This document shows positions 8,814-18,381 of a stretch of 64,000 nucleotides of DNA, piece by piece. The DNA lies in assembly GCF_014652235.1 (NCBI RefSeq), contig NZ_BMYK01000024.1, forward strand, positions 39,383 to 103,382. The letters are read 5' to 3'. Both the position numbers and the translations under genes were made by a program. The notes under the pieces are model-generated. The model had not been told where the DNA came from, ran no database searches, and saw only the letters and a program-made list of their open reading frames with translations. Position 1 is the first letter of the stretch. Each line of letters begins with the position of its first letter. This DNA comes from Pseudorhodoferax aquiterrae (lineage in GTDB: Bacteria > Pseudomonadota > Gammaproteobacteria > Burkholderiales > Burkholderiaceae_C).

Positions 8814-9920
8814 TCAGTTCCGGGCGCTGGCGATCACCCCACCGCCCAGGCAGACCTCGCCGTCGTACAGCACGGCAGATTGCCCCGGCGTGACCGCCCA
8901 CTGCGGCGCGCCGAATTCCAGAGCGAATGCGCCGTTGGCGCCTTCGGCCAGCGCACAAGGCGCGTCCGCCTGGCGGTAGCGTGTCTTGCTGGCATAGGCG
9001 CCCGGTACCGGCGCATGGCCAGCGGTCCAGCTGGCGTCGTCGGCCGTCAGCAGGTGTGACTGCAACCAGGGATGGTCATGCCCCTGCACCACCCACAGCG
9101 TGTTGTTCTCCATGTCCTTGCGCGCGACGAACCAGGGCGCATGCTCGCCGCCGCCGCGCGGCGCGCCCTTTTCCTTCAGGCCGCCGATGCCCAGGCCCTG
9201 GCGCTGGCCCAGCGTGTAGAACGACAGGCCTTGGTGCTGGCCGAGCACGCGGCCGCGCTCGTCCTTGATCGGGCCGGGTTCCTTGGCGATGTAGCGGTTC
9301 AGGAAGTCGCGGAACGGCCGCTCGCCGATGAAGCAGATGCCCGTCGAGTCCTTCTTCTTCGCGTTCGGCAGGCCGATCTCGGCAGCCAGCCGGCGCACCT
9401 CGGTCTTGTGCAGCTCGCCCACCGGGAACAGGGTCTTGGCCAGTTGCGCCTGCGTCAGCCGGTGCAGGAAGTAGCTCTGGTCCTTGGAAGGATCCAGGCC
9501 CTTGAGCAGCTCGAAGCGCCCGTCGCGTTCACGCACGCGCGCATAGTGGCCCGTGGCGATCTTCTCGGCCCCCAGGCGCATCGCATGGTCCAGGAAGGCC
9601 TTGAACTTGATCTCGGCGTTGCACAGCACATCGGGGTTGGGCGTGCGGCCGGCCTGGTACTCGCGCAGGAATTCGGCGAACACGCGGTCCTTGTACTCGG
9701 CCGCGAAGTTCACATGTTCGATCTCGATGCCGACCACGTCGGCCACGGCCGCCGCGTCGACGAAGTCGACATTGGAGGAGCAGTACTCGGAGTCGTCGTC
9801 GTCCTCCCAGTTCTTCATGAAGATGCCCACCACCTCGTAGCCCTGCTGCTTGAGCAGCCAGGCAGTGACCGAGGAATCCACCCCACCGCTCAGACCGACG
9901 ACGACACGTTGCTTGCCCAT
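8814..9920 (-). CDS. mnmA: tRNA-specific 2-thiouridylase MnmA
   Basis: MnmA activates U34 of the Lys, Glu and Gln tRNAs with ATP and transfers sulfur to give s2U34. The 368-residue protein has the PP-loop SGGVDSS near the start and the two catalytic cysteines in NPDVLC (Cys100) and [10 protein letters not shown] (Cys196). Further family motifs are GHYAR and SKDQSYFL. The length is normal. The ATG has no Shine-Dalgarno; a TAGAAT hexamer lies six bases upstream, suggesting a leaderless mRNA. It converges with ssb. Confidence 0.97.
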   Translation of the reverse strand: MGKQRVVVGLSGGVDSSVTAWLLKQQGYEVVGIFMKNWEDDDDSEYCSSNVDFVDAAAVADVVGIEIEHVNFAAEYKDRVFAEFLREYQAGRTPNPDVLCNAEIKFKAFLDHAMRLGAEKIATGHYARVRERDGRFELLKGLDPSKDQSYFLHRLTQAQLAKTLFPVGELHKTEVRRLAAEIGLPNAKKKDSTGICFIGERPFRDFLNRYIAKEPGPIKDERGRVLGQHQGLSFYTLGQRQGLGIGGLKEKGAPRGGGEHAPWFVARKDMENNTLWVVQGHDHPWLQSHLLTADDASWTAGHAPVPGAYASKTRYRQADAPCALAEGANGAFALEFGAPQWAVTPGQSAVLYDGEVCLGGGVIASARN

Positions 9921-9926
9921 GCGCCG

Positions 9927-9932
9927 ATTCTA
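9927..9932 (-). promoter_or_regulatory. Candidate -10 of mnmA, giving a leaderless mRNA
   Basis: On the minus strand TAGAAT is followed by six bases (CGGCGC) and then the mnmA ATG. Normal initiation about seven bases after a -10 would start at or next to the A of the start codon. No good -35 is seen. Confidence 0.4.
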
Positions 9933-9966
9933 GGAAGCACCTCCCGACCCGCGTGCGCGGACGGGT

Positions 9967-10443
9967 TCAGCCGAACACCGAGGGATCGGTGTGCAGCAGC
10001 GCCAGTGGATGGCGCTGGCCGGCCAGGTGGTCCTCGATGCAGCGCAGCAGCAGGGGGCTGCGGTGCCGGTCCTGGCTGGCCCGCACCTCCTCGGGCGTCA
10101 GCCACAGCGTACGCACGATGCCGGTGTCCAGGCCGCGCCCTGGGATCTGCGCGCCCAGTTCGCCGCAGAAGGCAAAGCGCAGGTAGCTGATCTCCTCGCC
10201 CGTGGCGGGGCGCACGAAGCGCGACAGGTAGATGCCTACCAGCGCGGTGGGCACGAAGGCATGGGCGGTCTCTTCCAATGCCTCGCGCGCGCATGCATCG
10301 GCCAGGGCCTCGCCCGGCTCCAGGTGGCCGGCGGGGTTGTTCAGACGCAGCCCCTCCGGCGTGTGCTCCTCCACCAGCAGATAGCGTCCATCGCGTTCGA
10401 TGACGGCGGCCACGGTGACACTGGGTTTGAAGCGTTCGGACAT
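9967..10443 (-). CDS. Nudix hydrolase, NudJ-like
   Basis: A 158-residue Nudix enzyme that should cleave a nucleoside or thiamine diphosphate linkage. The Nudix box is [20 protein letters not shown] followed by TA, so the usual glycine after the EE pair is replaced by alanine; the catalytic REALEE core is intact. The start [25 protein letters not shown] and the PAGHLE segment resemble E. coli NudJ (phosphatase on HMP-PP, TPP and nucleoside triphosphates). The ATG at 10443 is set by this homology; upstream extension is a shadow. It lies 46 bases upstream of mnmA in the same direction, an arrangement that recalls nudJ-mnmA neighbours elsewhere. Confidence 0.88.
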   Translation of the reverse strand: MSERFKPSVTVAAVIERDGRYLLVEEHTPEGLRLNNPAGHLEPGEALADACAREALEETAHAFVPTALVGIYLSRFVRPATGEEISYLRFAFCGELGAQIPGRGLDTGIVRTLWLTPEEVRASQDRHRSPLLLRCIEDHLAGQRHPLALLHTDPSVFG

Positions 10444-10449
10444 GGCGCC

Positions 10450-10455
10450 AGTGTA
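10450..10455 (-). promoter_or_regulatory. Candidate -10 of the Nudix gene, leaderless type
   Basis: On the minus strand TACACT is followed by six bases (GGCGCC) and the ATG, the same geometry as at mnmA, with no Shine-Dalgarno. Confidence 0.35.
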
Positions 10456-10542
10456 GGTGGCGTGCCGGGCCGTGCGCCCAGCGAACTCGGGTAAGCTCCC
10501 GCCCGCACCAGAGACAACGACAACGCGAGGGAAGGAGCACCC

Positions 10543-10692
10543 ATGCAGATCGGAGTGCCCGCCGGAACACCGGCCGGCGAAACACGCACCGCAGCCCTGG
10601 CTGCCGCGCGGCAGCCTGTCGCGCAACGCGCCAGCAGCCGGCCCCCCCGCGCCCCAGCCCCCACGCCAGACACGGCACAACGCCCGGACTGA
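10543..10692 (+). CDS. Short ORF with a PntA-like N-terminus (relic or leader peptide)
   Basis: A 49-codon ORF starts with ATG after GAGGGAAGGAG, one of the stronger Shine-Dalgarno sites in the window. Its first 18 residues, [18 protein letters not shown], match the pattern of transhydrogenase alpha-subunit N-termini (M-x-IG-[IV]-P-x(5-7)-ET-R-x-A-A). It then turns into Ala/Arg/Pro-rich sequence without similarity and stops 101 bases before the real pntA. It may be the decayed start of a second pntA copy, or a leader peptide affecting pntA translation. The remaining gap from 10444 to 10793 shows nothing else. Confidence 0.45.
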   Translation: MQIGVPAGTPAGETRTAALAAARQPVAQRASSRPPRAPAPTPDTAQRPD

Positions 10693-10793
10693 ACCCGGCT
10701 CGCCTGGCCTTTGCGGCAGCACCGCCAGGCGCGCGGATCCATGGGCGGCGCCTGTGCTGCGCCCGCGCCACCAGAACACTCAGGAGGTCTTTC

Positions 10794-12404
10794 ATGCCAA
10801 CCCCTTCCACCCCGTCGCCGCAGCGCATCGGCATCCCGCGCGAAATCTTCCCGGGCGAGAAACGCGTCGCCACCGTGCCCGAGGTCGTCGAAAAGCTCAT
10901 CAAGCTCGGCTTCACGGTGTCGGTGCAGGCCGGCGCGGGCGAAGCGGCCAACTGCAGCGACGAGGCCTACCGCGCCGCGGGCGCCGAGATCGTGGCCGAC
11001 GCGGCCACGCTCTGGCGCACGGTGGACATCGTGTTCAAGGTGCGCCCGCCCACGCCTGAAGAGGTGGGACTGATGCGCGAAGGCGGCACGCTCATCGACT
11101 TCATCTGGCCCGCGCAGAACCCCGAGCTGCTGCAGCAGCTGGCCGCCAAGCGCGCGACCGTGCTGGCCATCGACTGCCTGCCGCGCACGCTCTCGCGCGC
11201 GCAGAAGATGGATGCACTGACCTCGATGGCCGGCGTGTCCGGCTACCGCGCGGTGATCGAGGCGGCCAACGCCTTCGGCCGCTACTTCGCCGGCCAGATC
11301 ACGGCGGCCGGCAAGGTGCCGCCGGCCAAGGTCTTCATCGCCGGCGCGGGCGTGGCCGGCCTGTCGGCCATCGGCACGGCGGCCAGCCTGGGTGCCATCG
11401 TGCGCGCCAACGACACGCGCGCCGAGGTGGCCGACCAGGTCACCTCGCTGGGCGGCGAGTTCGTGAAGGTGGACTACGAGGAGGAAGGCTCGGGCGGCGG
11501 CGGCTACGCCAAGGTCATGAGCGAGGGCTTCCAGGCCGCGCAGCGCGCCATGTACGCCCAGCAGGCCAAGGACGCCGACATCATCATCACCACCGCGCTG
11601 ATCCCGGGCAAGCCCGCGCCCAAGCTGATCACGGCCGAGATGGTGCAGAGCATGAAGCCCGGCAGCGTGATCGTGGACATGGCGGCCGAACAGGGCGGCA
11701 ACTGCGAACTCACCGTGCCCGGCGAGGCCGTGGTGCGCCACGGCGTGACCATCGTAGGCTACACCGACCTGGCCTCGCGCCTGGCCAAGCAGTCGTCCAC
11801 GCTGTATGCGACCAACCTGCTGCGCCTGAGCGAGGAACTGTGCAAAGCCAAGGACGGCGTGGCCGTCGTGAACATGGAGGACGATGCCATCCGCGGCCTC
11901 ACCGTGGTCAAGGACGGCGCCATCACCTGGCCCGCACCGCCGCTGGCCCAGGCGCCCAAGCCACCCGCCGCCGCCAAGCCGGCCGCCGCGCCTGCTGCCA
12001 AGAAGGGCGGCCACGGCCATGGCAGCAGCGGCCCGCTGCCGGCCCGCACCATGGCGATCCTGTTCGCCGTCGCAGCGCTGGCCTTCTGGTTCATCGGCGC
12101 CTACGCACCTGCCGCCTTCCTGGGCCACTTCACGGTCTTCGTGCTGGCCTGCTTCATCGGCTACATGGTGGTGTGGAACGTGACACCTGCGCTGCACACG
12201 CCGCTCATGAGCGTGACCAACGCCATCTCCAGCATCATCGCCATCGGCGCGCTGGTGCAGATCGCGCCGCCCGACGGAGCGGCCGGCGGTCGGCCCGACG
12301 AGCTGATCCGCTGGCTGGCCTTCGCGGCCCTGGTGCTCACGGCGGTGAACATGTTCGGCGGCTTCGCCGTGACGCGCCGCATGCTGGCCATGTTCCAGAA
12401 ATAA
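10794..12404 (+). CDS. pntA: NAD(P) transhydrogenase subunit alpha
   Basis: PntA with PntB couples proton entry to hydride transfer from NADH to NADP+, supplying NADPH. The 536-residue protein is the fused alpha form. Domain I (about residues 12-385) carries [15 protein letters not shown] and the NAD-binding loop [15 protein letters not shown]; an Ala/Pro/Lys/His-rich linker (about 390-420) follows, then about four membrane helices of the alpha2 part (about 420-536). The first 11 residues (PTPSTPSPQ) are an unusual Ser/Pro extension. AGGAGG lies about 8 bases before the ATG. pntB follows after 24 bases. Confidence 0.96.
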   Translation: MPTPSTPSPQRIGIPREIFPGEKRVATVPEVVEKLIKLGFTVSVQAGAGEAANCSDEAYRAAGAEIVADAATLWRTVDIVFKVRPPTPEEVGLMREGGTLIDFIWPAQNPELLQQLAAKRATVLAIDCLPRTLSRAQKMDALTSMAGVSGYRAVIEAANAFGRYFAGQITAAGKVPPAKVFIAGAGVAGLSAIGTAASLGAIVRANDTRAEVADQVTSLGGEFVKVDYEEEGSGGGGYAKVMSEGFQAAQRAMYAQQAKDADIIITTALIPGKPAPKLITAEMVQSMKPGSVIVDMAAEQGGNCELTVPGEAVVRHGVTIVGYTDLASRLAKQSSTLYATNLLRLSEELCKAKDGVAVVNMEDDAIRGLTVVKDGAITWPAPPLAQAPKPPAAAKPAAAPAAKKGGHGHGSSGPLPARTMAILFAVAALAFWFIGAYAPAAFLGHFTVFVLACFIGYMVVWNVTPALHTPLMSVTNAISSIIAIGALVQIAPPDGAAGGRPDELIRWLAFAALVLTAVNMFGGFAVTRRMLAMFQK

Positions 12405-12428
12405 CAAGAACGACGAGAGACGCACACC

Positions 12429-13841
12429 ATGTCCCAAAGCCTCGCAACGGTGGCCTACCTGGGCGCCGCCATCCTGTTCATCCTGAGCCTGGGCGGCCTG
12501 TCCAACCCCGAAACCTCGCGCCGCGGCAACCTGTTCGGCATGGTCGGCATGGCGCTGGCCGTGCTGGCCACGGTGTTCGGTCCGCGCGTGAGTGCCAGCG
12601 GCATCGCCTGGATCGTCATCGCGCTCGTGATCGGCGGCGGCGTCGGCCTGTACGCGGCCAAGGTCGTCAAGATGACGCAGATGCCCGAGCTGGTCGCGCT
12701 CATGCACAGCCTGGTGGGCCTGGCCGCCTGCCTGGTGGGCTTCGCCAGCTATGTCGACACGTCCATCGCCTACCAGGGCGCCGAGAAGGTCATCCACGAG
12801 GTGGAGATCTACGTCGGCATCCTGATCGGCGCCGTGACCTTCTCGGGTTCGCTGATCGCCTTCGGCAAGCTCAACGGCAGGATCGGCGGCAAGCCGCTGC
12901 TGCTGCCGGCGCGCCACTGGCTGAACCTGGCCGCGCTGCTGGTCGTCATCTGGTTCGGCCGCGTTTTCATCCACGCCGACACCGTGGGCGCGGGCATGCT
13001 GCCGCTGCTCGTGATGACCGTGATCGCGCTGCTGTTCGGCGTGCACATGGTGATGGCCATCGGCGGTGCCGACATGCCGGTGGTGGTGTCCATGCTCAAC
13101 AGCTACTCGGGCTGGGCCGCCGCGGCCACCGGCTTCATGCTGTCCAACGACCTGCTCATCGTGACGGGCGCGCTGGTGGGCTCCTCGGGCGCCATCCTGT
13201 CCTACATCATGTGCCAGGCCATGAACCGCAACTTCATCAGCGTGATCGCCGGTGGCTTCGGTTCCGGCGCCGGCGCCCCCGCCGCCAAGGGCGCCGCGGC
13301 CGAGCCGCAGGGCGAGGCCGTGCCCATCAGCGCCGCAGAGACTGCCGAGCTGCTGCGCGATGCCAAGAGCGTGGTCATCGTGCCTGGCTACGGCATGGCG
13401 GTGGCCCAGGCCCAGCACACGGTCAACGAGATCACGCGCACGCTGCGCGACAAGGGCGTGAACGTGCGCTTCGCGATCCACCCCGTGGCCGGCCGCATGC
13501 CGGGCCACATGAACGTGCTGCTGGCCGAGGCCAAGGTGCCCTACGACATCGTGATGGAGATGGACGAGATCAACGAGGACTTCCCGGACACCGACGTCGC
13601 GATGGTCATCGGCGCCAACGACATCGTGAACCCGGCCGCGCAGGACGACCCCACCAGCCCCATCGCCGGCATGCCGGTGCTGGAGGTGTGGAAGGCCCGG
13701 CATTCCATCGTGATGAAGCGCTCCATGGCCTCGGGCTACGCCGGCGTGGACAACCCCTTGTTCTACAAGGACAACAACCGCATGCTGTTCGGCGATGCGA
13801 AGAAGATGCTGGACGAGGTGTTGGGCGCATTGAAGGCCTGA
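12429..13841 (+). CDS. pntB: NAD(P) transhydrogenase subunit beta
   Basis: The 470-residue beta subunit has nine or so membrane helices (residues 1-265) forming the proton channel, a short Ala-rich linker, and the NADP-binding domain III (about 290-470). The latter shows [16 protein letters not shown], the [19 protein letters not shown] loop and the [12 protein letters not shown] segment typical of dIII. The length is normal. It is cotranscribed with pntA and is followed 21 bases later by an acyl-CoA ligase gene with its own strong ribosome site. Confidence 0.97.
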   Translation: MSQSLATVAYLGAAILFILSLGGLSNPETSRRGNLFGMVGMALAVLATVFGPRVSASGIAWIVIALVIGGGVGLYAAKVVKMTQMPELVALMHSLVGLAACLVGFASYVDTSIAYQGAEKVIHEVEIYVGILIGAVTFSGSLIAFGKLNGRIGGKPLLLPARHWLNLAALLVVIWFGRVFIHADTVGAGMLPLLVMTVIALLFGVHMVMAIGGADMPVVVSMLNSYSGWAAAATGFMLSNDLLIVTGALVGSSGAILSYIMCQAMNRNFISVIAGGFGSGAGAPAAKGAAAEPQGEAVPISAAETAELLRDAKSVVIVPGYGMAVAQAQHTVNEITRTLRDKGVNVRFAIHPVAGRMPGHMNVLLAEAKVPYDIVMEMDEINEDFPDTDVAMVIGANDIVNPAAQDDPTSPIAGMPVLEVWKARHSIVMKRSMASGYAGVDNPLFYKDNNRMLFGDAKKMLDEVLGALKA

Positions 13842-13862
13842 CCGCAGAACGAAGGAGATCCC

Positions 13863-15542
13863 ATGACCGAGCGCATCTGGCTGCAGAGCTATCCACCGGG
13901 CGTGCCCAGCGACATCGACCCGGGCGAGTACAGCTCGCTGGTCGCCCTGATGGAGGAGAGCTTCTCCAAGTTCGCCGACCGCACGGCCTACAGCTTCATG
14001 GGCCGCGATGTCAGCTACGCCGAGACCGACCGGCTCAGCGGCCGGCTCGCCGCCTACCTGCAAAGCCTGGGCCTCGCGCGCGGCGACCGCGTCGCCGTGA
14101 TGATGCCCAACGTGCCGCAGTACCCGGTGGCCGTGGCCGCCATCCTGCGCGCCGGCTATGTGCTCGTGAACGTCAACCCGCTGTACACGCCGCGCGAGCT
14201 CGAGCACCAGCTCAAGGACTCCGGCGCCAAGGCCATCGTCATCATCGAGAACTTCGCGGCCACGCTGGCACAGTGCATCCAGTCCACACCCGTGCGCCAT
14301 GTGGTGCTGTGCGCCATGGGCGACCAGCTGGGCCTGCTCAAGGGCGCGCTCGTGAACTACGTGGTGCGCAAGGTCAAGAAGATGGTGCCGCCGTACTCGC
14401 TGCCGGGCGCGGTGCGCTTCAACGACGCCATCGCGCGCGGCGCGCGCGCGCAGTTCACCAAGCCGCAGATCGGCCCCGACGACGTGGCCGCGCTGCAGTA
14501 CACGGGCGGCACCACGGGCGTGAGCAAGGGCGCCATGCTGCTGCACCGCAACGTCATCGCCAACGTGCTGCAGTCCGAGGCCTGGAACCAGCCCGTCATG
14601 GACCGCGTGCCGAAAGGCGAGCAGTCCACCTCGGTCTGCGCGCTGCCGCTGTACCACATCTTCGCGTTCACCGTGGGCATGATGCTGACCATGCGCACGG
14701 GCGGCAAGCTGGTGCTGATCCCCAACCCGCGCGACCTGCCGGCCGTGCTCAAGGAACTCTCCAAGCACCGCATCCACAGCTTTCCCGCCGTCAACACGCT
14801 GTTCAACGGCCTGGCCAACCACCCCGACTTCGGCACCGTGGACTGGAGCCACCTGAAGGTCTCGGTGGGCGGCGGCATGGCCGTGCAGAGCGCCGTGGCC
14901 AAGCTCTGGCTCGACAAGACCGGCTGCCCGATCTGCGAGGGCTACGGCCTGTCGGAAACCTCGCCCTCGGCCAGCTGCAACCCGACCACCAGCAAGGAGT
15001 TCTCCGGCACCATCGGCGTGCCGCTGCCCAGCACCTGGTTCAAGCTGGTCGACGACGAAGACCGCGAGGTCGCCGCAGGCCAGCCCGGCGAGATCGCGAT
15101 CAAGGGACCGCAGGTCATGGCCGGCTACTGGCAGCGCCCGGACGAGACCGCCCAGGTCATGACCGCCGACGGCTACTTCAAGACCGGCGACATCGGCACC
15201 GTGGACGCGCGCGGCTTCTTCCGCATCATCGACCGCAAGAAGGACATGGTCCTGGTCAGCGGCTTCAACGTCTATCCGAACGAGATCGAGGACGTGGTGG
15301 CCCAGCTGGAGGGTGTGCTCGAGGTGGCCTGCGTGGGCGTGCCCGACGAGAAGACCGGCGAGGCCGTCAAGCTGGTGCTGGTGCGCAAGGACCCCGGCCT
15401 GACCGAGGACGCCGTGCGCGCCTACTGCCGCGCCAACCTGACCGGCTACAAGCAGCCGCGCGTGATCGAGTTCCGCAACGAGCTGCCCAAGACGCCGGTG
15501 GGCAAGATCCTGCGCCGCCAGCTGCGCGACCAGCCGGCATGA
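13863..15542 (+). CDS. fadD: Long-chain-fatty-acid--CoA ligase
   Basis: A 559-residue ANL-superfamily acyl-CoA synthetase that activates fatty acids via an acyl-adenylate. The AMP-binding P-loop is YTGGTTGVSKGAM; further motifs are EGYGLSETSP, the hinge region IIDRKKDMVLVSGFNVYPNE, and the C-terminal lysine in TPVGKILRRQL. Overall it matches proteobacterial FadD rather than short-chain or aryl ligases, although exact chain length is not decided. GAAGGAGATCCC precedes the ATG. The stop overlaps the start of mtnN (ATGA), so the two are translationally coupled. Confidence 0.9.
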   Translation: MTERIWLQSYPPGVPSDIDPGEYSSLVALMEESFSKFADRTAYSFMGRDVSYAETDRLSGRLAAYLQSLGLARGDRVAVMMPNVPQYPVAVAAILRAGYVLVNVNPLYTPRELEHQLKDSGAKAIVIIENFAATLAQCIQSTPVRHVVLCAMGDQLGLLKGALVNYVVRKVKKMVPPYSLPGAVRFNDAIARGARAQFTKPQIGPDDVAALQYTGGTTGVSKGAMLLHRNVIANVLQSEAWNQPVMDRVPKGEQSTSVCALPLYHIFAFTVGMMLTMRTGGKLVLIPNPRDLPAVLKELSKHRIHSFPAVNTLFNGLANHPDFGTVDWSHLKVSVGGGMAVQSAVAKLWLDKTGCPICEGYGLSETSPSASCNPTTSKEFSGTIGVPLPSTWFKLVDDEDREVAAGQPGEIAIKGPQVMAGYWQRPDETAQVMTADGYFKTGDIGTVDARGFFRIIDRKKDMVLVSGFNVYPNEIEDVVAQLEGVLEVACVGVPDEKTGEAVKLVLVRKDPGLTEDAVRAYCRANLTGYKQPRVIEFRNELPKTPVGKILRRQLRDQPA

Positions 15543-16237
15543 GAACCGCCATCGTCAGCGCCATGCGCGAGGAGCTGGCCGCCGTGCTGGCCCTGCTGCC
15601 CGACGAGCAGTGCGAGCGCGTGGCGGGGCGCGAGTTCTGGGTCGGCCACCTGCACGGGCAGGAGGTGGTGGCGGTGCTCGCGCGCATCGGCAAGGTGGCG
15701 GCCGCCACCACGGCCACGCTGCTGGCCGAGCGCTTCCGCGTCGACCGCGTGGTGTTCACGGGCGTGGCCGGCGGCATCGGTGCGGGCGTGAACGTGGGCG
15801 ACGCGGTCGTTGCCGATGCCTTCCTGCAGCACGACATGGACGCCTCGCCGCTGTTCCCGCGGCACGAGGTGCCGCTCTACGGCATGAGCCGCTTCGAGGC
15901 CGATCCCGCGCTGCGCGCGGCGCTGCTGCAGGCGGCCCGCCAGGCCTTGCCGCAGGCCCGGGTGCACGAGGGGCTGATCGTCAGCGGCGACCGCTTCGTC
16001 AGCAGCACGGCCGAGGTGCGCGCGCTGCGCGCGGCGCTGCCCGACGTGCTGGCCGTGGAGATGGAAGGCGCCGCCTTCGCCCAGGTCTGCCACGACTTCG
16101 ACCTGCCCTTCGCGGCCGTGCGAACCATCTCGGACCGCGCCGACGAGGCCGCGCACGGCGACTTCCTGCAGTTCGTGCGTACGGTGGCCAGCCCGGCCTC
16201 GGCGGCCATCGTGCAGGCCTTGCTCGCGGCTACTTGA
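15539..16237 (+). CDS. mtnN: 5'-methylthioadenosine/S-adenosylhomocysteine nucleosidase
   Basis: The 232-residue enzyme hydrolyses MTA and SAH to adenine and the thiosugar, removing inhibitors of SAM-dependent methylation. Seen are the start RTAIVSAMREELAAVL, FTGVAGGIGAGVNVGDAVVA, SGDRFVSS, the substrate-binding VEMEGAAFAQVC and the catalytic aspartate in RTISDRAD. It starts by an ATGA overlap with fadD; the long in-frame ORF upstream is a shadow. It converges with corA with an 8-base overlap of the coding ends. Confidence 0.93.
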   Translation: MRTAIVSAMREELAAVLALLPDEQCERVAGREFWVGHLHGQEVVAVLARIGKVAAATTATLLAERFRVDRVVFTGVAGGIGAGVNVGDAVVADAFLQHDMDASPLFPRHEVPLYGMSRFEADPALRAALLQAARQALPQARVHEGLIVSGDRFVSSTAEVRALRAALPDVLAVEMEGAAFAQVCHDFDLPFAAVRTISDRADEAAHGDFLQFVRTVASPASAAIVQALLAAT

Positions 16238-17216
16238 GCCAGCCGCGCCGGCGGAAGTACAGCATGGGCACCAGCGCGCTGGCCGCCATCAGCCCCAGCG
16301 CATAGGGGTAGCCCATGGCCCAATCCAGCTCGGGCATGAACTTGAAGTTCATGCCGTAGATGCTGGCGATCAGCGTGGGCGGCAGCAGCGCCACGCTGGC
16401 CACCGAGAAGATCTTGATGATCTTGTTCTGGTTGATGTTGATGAAGCCGACGGTCGCGTCCATCAGGAAGTTGATCTTGTCGAACAGGAAGGCCGTGTGA
16501 CTGTCCAGCGATTCGATGTCGCGCAGGATCTGGCGCGCCTCCTCGAACTGCTCGGCGTTGAGCATGCGGCTGCGCATCATGAAGCTGACCGCACGGCGCG
16601 TGTCCATGGCGTTGCGGCGGATGCGGCCGTTCAGGTCTTCCTGGCGCGCGATCAGGCCCAGCACCTCGCCAGCGGTCTCGTCGCTGACATTGCCCTTGAG
16701 CACCAGGGTGCCGGCCTTCTCGAGTTCGTCGTAGACGCCTTCCAGCGTGTCGGCCGAGTATTCCGCATCGGCGTCGAACAGCTTGAGCAGCACCTCCTTG
16801 GCATCGGCGATCAGGCCGGGCGCGCGGCGCGCGCGCATGCGCAGCAGGCGGAACACCGGGACGTCCTCGTCGTGGATCGAGAACAGCACGCCGCGGCTCT
16901 TCAGTTCCGCGTTGTGCTGGTTCAGGATGAAGGCCACGCGCACGTGGCGCGGATCGTCCGGGTCGGCGATCAGGAAGTCGCTGCGCACGTGCAGGTCGCC
17001 GTTGTCTTCCTCGTAGAAGCGCGCCGATTCCTCGATGTCCTCGTCCGTCACGTCCTCGGGGATGGACAGGCCGTAGTACTGCTTGATCCAGCGCTTCTCG
17101 TCCGGACTGGGTGACTCCAGGTCGACCCAGATCGGCTGGAACTGCGAGAGCTCTTCGAGCGAATCGATTTCTTCCTGGACCAGCCGCCCGTTGGCCAGGG
17201 TGAAGATGTTGAGCAT
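16230..17216 (-). CDS. corA: Magnesium/cobalt transporter CorA
   Basis: The 328-residue protein is a pentameric Mg2+/Co2+ channel of the CorA family. A soluble alpha/beta and long-helix cytoplasmic part (1-265) is followed by two C-terminal membrane helices with the signature YGMN in IASIYGMNFKFMPE. The start at MLNIFTLANG is selected over a longer ORF by homology and by AGGGGA at good spacing. Its 3' end overlaps that of mtnN on the opposite strand. Confidence 0.95.
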   Translation of the reverse strand: MLNIFTLANGRLVQEEIDSLEELSQFQPIWVDLESPSPDEKRWIKQYYGLSIPEDVTDEDIEESARFYEEDNGDLHVRSDFLIADPDDPRHVRVAFILNQHNAELKSRGVLFSIHDEDVPVFRLLRMRARRAPGLIADAKEVLLKLFDADAEYSADTLEGVYDELEKAGTLVLKGNVSDETAGEVLGLIARQEDLNGRIRRNAMDTRRAVSFMMRSRMLNAEQFEEARQILRDIESLDSHTAFLFDKINFLMDATVGFININQNKIIKIFSVASVALLPPTLIASIYGMNFKFMPELDWAMGYPYALGLMAASALVPMLYFRRRGWLK

Positions 17217-17368
17217 GGGGAATCCCCTGTGGTGTTCTCGGGCCCGCGCCAGGGCGGATGGGGGGTGCTTTCGGCCTCGCACAAGACGAGGATTCCACGC
17301 GGTGGGCTCCGTACGGGAAGCCGGAAATTATGGCACCGGCAAACCCCTGTAACCTTGTCCAACCAGCC

Positions 17369-17397
17369 TTGCATTTCGGGACCTTCGCGCGCATAGT
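17369..17397 (+). promoter_or_regulatory. Candidate sigma-70 promoter of hpf
   Basis: TTGCAT and CATAGT are separated by 17 bp, ending 39 bases before the hpf ATG. It lies in the gap between divergent corA and hpf. It is the best-spaced promoter match noted here, though the -10 is weak. Confidence 0.45.
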
Positions 17398-17436
17398 GAA
17401 TCGCCCGTCAACCATGAACTGCAAGAAGGAGGCTCC

Positions 17437-17766
17437 ATGAATTTGACGATCAGCGGTCACCACCTCGAAGTGACTCCCGCGCTGCGCAGCTATGTCATCA
17501 CAAAGCTCGATCGCATCACGCGGCATTTCGATCAGGTGGTCGATGTCAAGGTCCTGCTGACTGTGGAAAAGCAGAAGGAGAAGCAGAACCGGCAACGCGC
17601 CGAATGCAACATCCACGTCAAGGGCAACGACATGTTTGCAGAGAGTGCACACGCTGATCTCTATGCCGCCGTCGACGAACTGGTGGACAAGTTGGACCGC
17701 CAAGTGGTGCGGCACAAGGACCGTATCCAGCAACACCATCACGAGGCGCCCAAGCGCCTGATGTGA
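17437..17766 (+). CDS. hpf: Ribosome hibernation promoting factor, short form
   Basis: A 109-residue HPF/YfiA-family protein that binds 30S ribosomes in stationary phase. The start [20 protein letters not shown] and the conserved [15 protein letters not shown] and [17 protein letters not shown] stretches are diagnostic; the His/Lys-rich tail and absence of a long C-terminal domain make it the short type. AAGGAGG lies at ideal distance. A strong terminator follows, so hpf is largely a single-gene transcript before ptsN. In many Proteobacteria rpoN precedes hpf; here the neighbour is corA. Confidence 0.96.
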   Translation: MNLTISGHHLEVTPALRSYVITKLDRITRHFDQVVDVKVLLTVEKQKEKQNRQRAECNIHVKGNDMFAESAHADLYAAVDELVDKLDRQVVRHKDRIQQHHHEAPKRLM

Positions 17767-17815
17767 AGTCCGCGCCGGCGCCTACAGCGTGTCGCCGGCA
17801 ACCGACGAATGAACG

Positions 17816-17841
17816 AGGCCGCCGGAATGGGCGGCCTTTTT
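17816..17841 (+). terminator. Rho-independent terminator after hpf
   Basis: An 8-bp GC-rich stem (AGGCCGCC / GGCGGCCT) with a 6-nt loop is followed by TTTTT, 50 bases after the hpf stop. It isolates ptsN-hprK from hpf. Confidence 0.85.
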
Positions 17842-17868
17842 GTTGCTGCACCGCAATGGGACGGCGTG

Positions 17869-17874
17869 CATAAT
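17869..17874 (+). promoter_or_regulatory. Candidate -10 of ptsN
   Basis: CATAAT lies 11 bases before the ptsN ATG, directly after the hpf terminator, so transcription would begin about five bases upstream of ATG. ptsN has no Shine-Dalgarno. Confidence 0.45.
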
Positions 17875-17885
17875 CCGCCCTTCGT

Positions 17886-18353
17886 ATGAACCGCCTAGCG
17901 TCCATCCTGCCTGCCGCGCAGGTCCTCGTCAGCGTCGATGCCACCAGCAAGAAGCGCGCGTTCGAAGAAGCCGGCCTGCTGTTCGAGAACCTGCACGCGC
18001 TCTCGCGCGCGCTGGTGACCGACAGCCTGTTCGCGCGTGAACGCCTGGGTTCGACCGGCCTTGGACATGGCGTCGCCATTCCGCATGGCCGCATCAAGGG
18101 CCTGAAATCGCCGATGGCGGCGGTGCTGCAGCTGGAGCAGCCCATCGGCTTCGATGCGCCGGACGAGCAGCCCGTCAAGCTGTTGATTTTCCTGCTGGTG
18201 CCCGAGGCGGCGACCCAGAAACACCTGGAAATCCTGTCGGAAATCGCCGAACTGCTCAGCGACGCGCCCTTGCGCGAGCGTTTGAAGAGCACGGCCGATG
18301 CCGCCGCGCTGCATGCGCTGATCGACGGCTGGCAATCGTCCCAGCCGGCCTGA
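17886..18353 (+). CDS. ptsN: PTS IIA-Ntr protein
   Basis: A 155-residue EIIA(Fru/Ntr) domain of the nitrogen PTS, a regulatory phosphocarrier. The phosphorylated histidine is His67 in [11 protein letters not shown]. The rest ([34 protein letters not shown]) fits PtsN. Known PtsN roles include control of potassium uptake through TrkA and KdpD, so the Trk and Kdp systems elsewhere in this window are plausible targets; that is inference. It is followed after 28 bases by hprK. Confidence 0.94.
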   Translation: MNRLASILPAAQVLVSVDATSKKRAFEEAGLLFENLHALSRALVTDSLFARERLGSTGLGHGVAIPHGRIKGLKSPMAAVLQLEQPIGFDAPDEQPVKLLIFLLVPEAATQKHLEILSEIAELLSDAPLRERLKSTADAAALHALIDGWQSSQPA

Positions 18354-18381
18354 ACCCCGGCCCCGGCGACGCTGCCCGGCC

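Noticed and set aside
10341..14852. Minus-strand ORF of about 1500 codons opposite pntAB and fadD
   Set aside because: It is His/Gln/Gly/Arg-rich low-complexity sequence opposite well-supported genes, as produced by GC-rich codon third positions. It has no domains.
11840..15541. Long plus-strand frame reading into mtnN
   Set aside because: It is out of frame with pntA, pntB and fadD; only its last 699 bases, from the ATG at 15539, are the real mtnN.
17330..17400. Sigma-54 promoter upstream of hpf
   Set aside because: TGGCAC is present near 17334 but the matching TTGC element at correct spacing is not.
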